DNA of 64,000 nt, taken from Lyophyllum atratum. Taxonomy: Eukaryota; Basidiomycota; Agaricomycetes; Agaricales; Lyophyllaceae. The stretch lies in assembly GCA_014905825.1 (NCBI GenBank), contig JACGCN010000008.1:744001-808000 (forward strand), given 5' to 3'. The notes below the pieces were generated by a model. It searched no databases. It was not told the origin of the DNA and was given only the letters and a program-made list of their open reading frames with translations. A program made the translations under genes and the position numbers. Below, piece after piece: positions 58,298 through 64,000 of the stretch. Each line of letters opens with the position of its first letter. Position 1 is the first letter of the stretch.

Positions 58298-60727
58298 ATG
58301 GCCTCCTTTTTGGCTCAGGCCACAAAAGCCTGTGTCAGCAGGTCAGCGAGAACAGTTAGTTCTGTTTCGCTGGTACGACATTCTTTCAAACCTTCGTCAT
58401 GTACAATTGCCAGTACGTTGGTCTTTCTCCAGTTCCTACAATGATTACTTAAATCATGTTGTGTAGCCCGCTCTATTCTCGCAAGCGGTCTTCGCCACGG
58501 TTCAGGCCTTGCGACGGCAAGACGCGAATCACATTCCCCAGACTTGGACACGTCTTCACCACCAAAGAACAACGAGCTTCCCCTTTTCACGACCCTCGAG
58601 GGTATCATTTCCGATAAAGTCCTGAGGGCCGTCGTTGGACAACCCATGTCTCTCACCACCATGTCAGCCGTCCAAGCGGAGGTTTTCCCTCTTCTTCCAG
58701 AGTTGGCGAGACCTTACAACCCTCAAGAACCCTCCGCGGGACCACCTCGTGATCTCCTTGTCAAAGCCAAAACCGGTACTGGAAAGACCCTCGGTTTCCT
58801 TCTCCCAGCCGTCGAGGCGCGGTTGAAGTCAATTGAAGCACACGCAGCTCACGCCCTTCAGAATGCCGGACGAACGGACGACAAGGTATTGGGGAACAGA
58901 GCCAAGACCGTATTTGCACGGGAGACTGTCGGAGCTCTTATCATAAGTCCTACCCGTGAATTGGCTTCCCAGATTGCCAAGGAGGCTCTCCGTCTCACGT
59001 CGCATCTTGATGGGTTCGGGGTCAGACTCTTTGTTGGAGGCGAGGGTAAACGGAACCAGATGCGAGAATGGACGTCTGGGAGACGCGACATTGTCGTTGC
59101 AACTCCTGGGCGACTTCGAGATGTGCTGGAGTCGGAATCGGAAGTCAAACGCGGTATGGCGAAAACTCAAGTGGTAAGTTCCTCTCGTTTTCCAGCTCCA
59201 TACAGCTCGTTCTAACTCTAACTTCAATAGCTTATTTTGGACGAAGCGGATACCCTTCTCGACATGGGTTTCCGCTCTGACATCGACGCAATCAAGGAAT
59301 TCCTCCCTCCTGTTCCTGAGAGGCAGACTTTCCTATTCTCCGCGACGGTCTCTAAGGCCATCCAAGAAGTTGCTGAAGAGTCTTTGGCACCTAACCACAA
59401 GTTCATCAACTGCGTTACTAGTGATACGTCGCCTGTCCACGCTCATGTTGAACAATACCACACTGTGCTCCCCAATGCCAAGGACCAAATCCCCCACATG
59501 CTCCGGCTCATCGCTCACGACCAGCTCCTCAACCCCGGTTCCGCCAAAGCCATTGTTTTCCTCCCTACCACGAAGATGACCCAGCTCTTCGCCACAGCCA
59601 TTCGCGAAATGAGCAGGTCCGTTTTCCCTGCGGGTCGCAACACCAACGTTTACGAGATCCACTCCAAGAAGGCTATGGATTCCCGCACCAGAGCGTCAAG
59701 CTCTTTCCGTAACGACACCTCTGGCGCGTCTATTCTCGTCACCTCTGACGTGTCCGCCCGCGGTGTGGACTACCCCGGTGTCACCCGTGTCATCCAGATC
59801 GGTATTCCCGGCTCCACAGAACAGTATGTCCACCGTGTCGGGCGCACAGGTCGCGCAAACACACAGGGTCGTGGGGATCTCATTCTTCTTCCTTGGGAGA
59901 TGGGCTTTGTCAAGCAGAGTCTCAGCGCGGTCCCTCTCAACCCTCTGACGACCCAGGAACTGGCTTCGCAGGTTGAAGAACTCGCCAAGACGTTCGACAA
60001 GGATCCTTCCGCCTTCTTCGCAAACGCTCCTGAACCTCGTGCCCCACCACCACCTACCGGCCGTGACCGTCGGGGCTATAGCTTTGCTCGCCAGGTCCGT
60101 GGAGCGCAACTCTTCACTAGCCCATCTGCCGCAGTTGTAGAGGAGATCGATCGTACTACCGAGGAACTCAAGCTGAAATTTGACGAGGAGGCGGTTCGGG
60201 AGACTTTCATGTCGCTCCTTGGGTATTACCTGGGCAAGAGCGCATCACTCCGTGCACGGTCAAGCGACATTGTCGAGGGGCTTAAGCAATGGACAACTGA
60301 TGGACTCGGACTCCCTGTCCCTCCCTACGTCTCCGAACAGTTCCTGCGGAAGATCGGCGGCTTTAGCAGCCCCCCGAGCAGAAGCTTTGGCGGTAGGCCA
60401 ACAGGGAGAAGCGGTGGTGGTGGCGGAGATTATGGACGAGCTCCGAGGAAGAACAGTTGGGAGGAGAGGGGCCAGCAGAGAGTCAGGAGCAATCGCGATG
60501 ATGACTTCGGTGCAAGGGGGGGTGGCGGCGGATTCAACCGTGATCGGGAAGGCGGCGGCTATAAAGCCCGGGAGTCTTTCGGAGGCCGTGGTTCGTTTGG
60601 CGGCCGTGAGGAACGTTCGGGAGGTGGCGGATACGGCGGTCGTGGTGGTGGCTTTGGTGCTAGCAGGGAAGGTGGTCGCAGTGGTGGATTTGGTTCGCGC
60701 AGCGGACCCCGTTCGGAAGATTGGTAG
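58298..60727 (+). CDS. DEAD-box RNA helicase, Mss116-like, probably mitochondrial
   Basis: Three exons (58298-58412, 58467-59173, 59231-60727) give 772 residues. The N-terminus is rich in Ser, Ala and Arg with few acidic residues (MASFLAQATKACVSRSARTV), as expected for mitochondrial import. Helicase motifs in order: AKTGTGKT (I), PTRELASQ (Ia), TPGRL (Ib), DEAD (II), SAT (III), VFLPT (IV), TSDVSARGVDYPGV (V) and HRVGRTGR (VI). The last 130 residues are an RGG-type Gly/Arg-rich tail that likely binds RNA. Mss116-type enzymes help splicing and translation of mitochondrial RNA. A gutted copy is at 28617-29672. The start was chosen at the first ATG of the frame because it gives the import-type leader. 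Confidence 0.95.
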
Positions 60728-61181
60728 ACTTATCGCATACGTATATTATTTATTCCCTTGTAGACCATACTATAATTCTTCGTGCATCTGGTACTTACAT
60801 ACATCCATATAACTCAGTAGTAGATCCACACCTCACAAAATCACTTCGTTCATAGAGATGCAGTGAGAGAGCATGAGTGAAAGAAACCTCAGGCACACCT
60901 ACAGCGTCGGCAATGAAAACTATTATTTCGAACGAACTTTTCATGATGAAACCCATGATATGGAACAGTGCATGGATAGATGGAAGTTGTTGAGTAATGA
61001 CGAGATGAGTCCGGACGCATTTCAACATGTTACATTCGCAAACTTCACTAAATGCTGCATTCCGCCCAACCTATCAACATATAGTCAACAATCAAATAGG
61101 GTCGCGCACAGAAATACGATCCACAAATCCACAAGGGCGCCAGGGCATCATCAGTTACATTACAAACGAGGTCAATACCCT
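60728..61181. other. Convergent intergenic region
   Basis: This lies between the 3' ends of the helicase and the hydrolase. Part of it (about 60870-61180) is duplicated at 29680-29910. No supported gene. Confidence 0.5.
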
Positions 61182-62451
61182 TCATCCCCTAATTCCAGCC
61201 GCCACGAGTTCCACCAACTCTTGGGGCCTGTCCCAGTGAACCTGCGCTACATCAAGCACCACACAAGTGAAAGATGGAGAATCTCTCACAAAGTGGTTGC
61301 CCCCTTCCACCAAAAAGAAGCTCGTCGGTCGTATTTTCTTACCCTCGGCTACGGACCTGTCGTAATTCCTCTTCGCCTCGATATAACCCCATACGCAATG
61401 CCAGTTGGCCATACTCGCACTGATGTAAGTGACAGGGACCTTTGGGAAGAACGTCTGCGCGAGTTTCTCGTCGAAGAGAACGCGCTGGGTGAGGTCATTG
61501 AGGGTCGGCTGCATGGGCGGAACGTACCTAGTACAGAAGGCTTGGGTCAGACCACACAAAAATAACCAGCATGACACAACGTCACTCACATGCGCAGTTC
61601 AGATCTCACCGCAGCAGATTCACAGTAGTTCGTCCGAAACTCTTCTGGTGTCCACGAAGTGATCGTAGCGTGATCGGTGCGCTTTCTGTAGTCCAATCCA
61701 TGGATGGTGCCCGAGACATCTGGGTGGTCGTAGTACGAGCTGACCCAGAAACCGAAGTTCTTGTACAACTCCTCAGGAGTTTTACAATCTGGGTCGGTCC
61801 AGGGATTATACGTCTTGTGGTCCGCGGGAAGTTCATATCCGAAAGACAAGTAGGGTGGATCTTGATAGCCATCACCCATTATTAGAGAGCCCTGATCATG
61901 ATTACTTGACGTACCATATAAAACAAGATCTTTCACGTAGGGCTCCAACAAAGTGTATAGTTCGGACGAGATGAGACTAGGGTCAGAGAAGAGCGGCATG
62001 GCGGTCGCTGTGCCCATCGACCAGCCCATGATAGCGAAGCCACCAGACTTGTGGTCGGCGCTTATCTTGGGGATAGATTCCTTTTCGATATACTGCTTGA
62101 GGAAATCGGCAACTTGGACCGCGAGTCTGTCGAGGAAGACCTTGCGACCTTCGTTGAGATCCTCGAGTTCGGCGTCAGTGTATTTAGTTGAGCCGTAATA
62201 ATCTCTGCGGTTCCAAATGACGGTCCGCAAATCGTTTGCATGGGCGTACTCGTGCATTTTTTCAAAGCACTCTGTAACGCAGGTCAGTCTTGTTTCGCAT
62301 GTACCGTGATAACGGTAGACTTACGTCCAGTGAATGCGCTACCATGAAGGACGATGAGAGTGGTGTAGTTAGTGGAGCCTGGAGGTGCGCCGCTGTCAGT
62401 GAAGAAGATCTCGACCCCGCCAGAGAGATTGTAGGTATGTGAGGACACCAT
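61182..62451 (-). CDS. Alpha/beta hydrolase, copy 2
   Basis: Same three-exon layout as copy 1 (62325-62451, 61590-62271, 61182-61527) and the same length, 384 residues. The GWSMG elbow (Ser127) and EGGNHFVRD (His348) are conserved. Substitutions cluster outside these motifs; the last 40 residues differ more (PSFTCVVLDVAQ instead of PSVMRVVINVAQ). It is tail-to-tail with the intact helicase. The surroundings of copy 1 decayed while both hydrolase frames stayed open and in phase across two introns, so both may be in use. Substrate unknown. Confidence 0.92.
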
Positions 62452-63464
62452 TATCGACGTTGGGGATTTGTGAATGCAAGTTTCAGGGGTTTATGAATAG
62501 CATCCCTTCCCGAGCCTGGCCGCATGAGTATATCGATGGCTTACTTTGGCACCTGATGCGACACTAGTACGAAGTTCATCAGAAAAAAAGCATATCCACC
62601 TAGCACACACCTAAGATTCATAACACCTACTTAACGTTGAGATCCGTAGTTCTCCGTACGGCGTAGACACGAGACAGCTGACTTGCTTCTTCGTAGATTT
62701 TATGGATCTGGCTCACACTTTTGTGGATGTCTGTAGATGTAGCATACAGTAACAGAGGGGTCAGGAGGCCTCTCTCTGTAGATTCAAAATGGCTAAAATT
62801 AGCTCACGAAGATGAAGCCTGGAGCTCGATTTTCGTCTTTCACCATCATATTCGACCTGTTTGGGCATCTCGGCTGACGGATGTTTCTGCAATTTCAATC
62901 CTCTACATCCTAAATCGTTTCTAGATCCTTATGGTCGGAAGTCACCCATAGTACTGTTCGAGTACCTTCGACCTAGAAGACAGGCATCGCATTTCGGGGC
63001 TGGGCGGATCTGGACAGGTCGTGAGACAGGCCAACTCGACCTGTGAAGACGGCGCAAGATAGGTTACTATTTACCACAAGGGGTGGCGACTCGGTCGATC
63101 ACGGACATGATTGATGGCTCAGTTAGGTCCCCCGTACCCCCACTCCAGTGCCTCCTTGACTTCTCATCTTCTTATGATTACCAGTCGGGACTCACATTAG
63201 ATTCTCAATCTTGACTCTTCGAATCGTTATCGAGTGACTGAGAGGCTTAGTTAACCTGTCTCGGTCAAATCAGTGTTAATGTGGGTGCATGATTTAAAGC
63301 GTCACTGACCGCACTGATTGCACACCCAATGCACACCGACTATGTAGCTCCGACGGCCGTTCAACGTGCGTAAATCAGTTTAGAATTCTGAGTGCATACT
63401 GTCGCCAAAATGAGTCGTCGGCCTGTGACACTGTAATCAAATCATCAGGAACCACGGACGTATA
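62452..63464. other. Intergenic DNA, partly duplicated
   Basis: No supported gene. Sections from about 62960 onward match 31375-31798; the earlier part is unique to this copy. Confidence 0.45.
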
Positions 63465-63620
63465 CACAGTCTGGAATGGCAGAGCGTCCGCAGGCCTCTG
63501 GTTCCTCCTTGCACTCCTTTGACTGCCTGCATCATTATCTTCATGCACAATATTGTTCCCCCACTAAGCACATGGTAATGGTGAAGGAGTTAGAGGGGGA
63601 AAAAGGTGTCCGACTCACCT
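63465..63620 (+). pseudogene. Remnant of an MFS exporter's last exon
   Basis: This is near-identical in pieces to 43775-43930 in the intact exporter. The shared phrases include gcaggcctctggttcctc, ttcatgcacaa and aagcacatggta, with small deletions that break the frame. Only the last helix region and the acidic tail are represented. It shows that a second MFS copy once lay at this end of the duplicated block. Confidence 0.88.
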
Positions 63621-64000
63621 ACATAGGCCGCAACCTCCATGTCGATGAGGGATATCGACGCTCTCCTGAATCTCTGAGAACGTAGTGGTAGTTCACAAAT
63701 TAGCTAAACGCCCATGCAGGATTAGAGTGACAGGAGCCCCGAAGGTGCTCTCCCCGCCTCCCGCATGCAGTGTAGAAGAAGTACTATACCCTGAAGTTCT
63801 GACCACATAGTAAATCTGGGGACCTGTTACAGACACTTCAGTTTCTCCAACCTAGGACTTCGTGACAACGCCTGGTTGTTCGCGTATAATTTTCACGATG
63901 CACTTGAAGAACTACATTCCCCGTGGACAAAGTTACGGAACGGAGGAACGGGTGACGGTGTATGTTTCGAAGAGACTATCAGGCCAACGTTGGGCCAACG
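63621..64000. other. Window end, no recognised gene
   Basis: No supported coding sequence or repeat is seen before the window ends. Confidence 0.4.

Larger units (their letters stand above)
58340..63460. repeat. Segmental duplication, right copy
   Basis: This is the fuller copy of the segment also at 28617-31798, containing the intact helicase, the second alpha/beta hydrolase and shared intergenic DNA. Between about 62520 and 62950 it has sequence not seen in the left copy. Confidence 0.88.

Overview
The window is nuclear DNA of a filamentous basidiomycete (mushroom-forming Agaricomycetes type). The evidence is intron-dense genes with introns of about 45-75 bp, several exons under 30 nt, and protein families typical of these fungi: DUF6534-like seven-helix membrane proteins, multi-exon O-methyltransferases, adenylate-forming enzymes and furin-like cysteine-rich receptors. 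For thirteen genes I rebuilt the exon structure by hand; each total is a whole number of codons, apart from the cysteine-rich receptor gene, which needs one base removed.

Layout. 1-16 kb: the 3' end of an unidentified gene, a RUS/DUF647 membrane protein, a decayed stretch with a 122-bp tandem repeat, a bHLH-zipper regulator with a very long loop, about 4 kb of gene-free upstream DNA, and an 849-bp non-autonomous DNA transposon with 8-bp target duplications. 16-23 kb: a cysteine-rich type I membrane protein carrying an apparent one-base frameshift, a decayed O-methyltransferase and a DUF6534-like membrane protein. 23-44 kb: a region resembling a specialised-metabolism locus, with a flavin monooxygenase, a PLP class-V lyase/aminotransferase-like enzyme, an alpha/beta hydrolase, an O-methyltransferase, a truncated adenylation-domain gene, a second membrane protein and an MFS exporter. 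A helicase pseudogene and a 201-bp minisatellite lie among them. 44-50 kb: housekeeping genes, a MEF2/Rlm1-type MADS-box factor and an eIF4E. 50-58 kb: a divergent pair for the two halves of an acyl-CoA carboxylase (carboxyltransferase; biotin carboxylase plus biotin carrier), then a broken DUF6534 copy and an SDR reductase. 58-64 kb: an intact mitochondrial-type DEAD-box helicase, a second intact alpha/beta hydrolase and a remnant of the MFS exporter.

Two blocks (about 28.6-31.8 kb and 58.3-63.5 kb) are copies of one segment. The helicase is intact in the right copy and gutted in the left copy, while the hydrolase is intact in both. With the O-methyltransferase, DUF6534 and MFS relics, this shows a locus shaped by repeated segmental duplication and decay. 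The oxidase, PLP enzyme, methyltransferase, hydrolase, SDR, carboxylase pair and exporter could serve one small-molecule pathway; this is inferred from neighbourhood and family only, and no product can be named.
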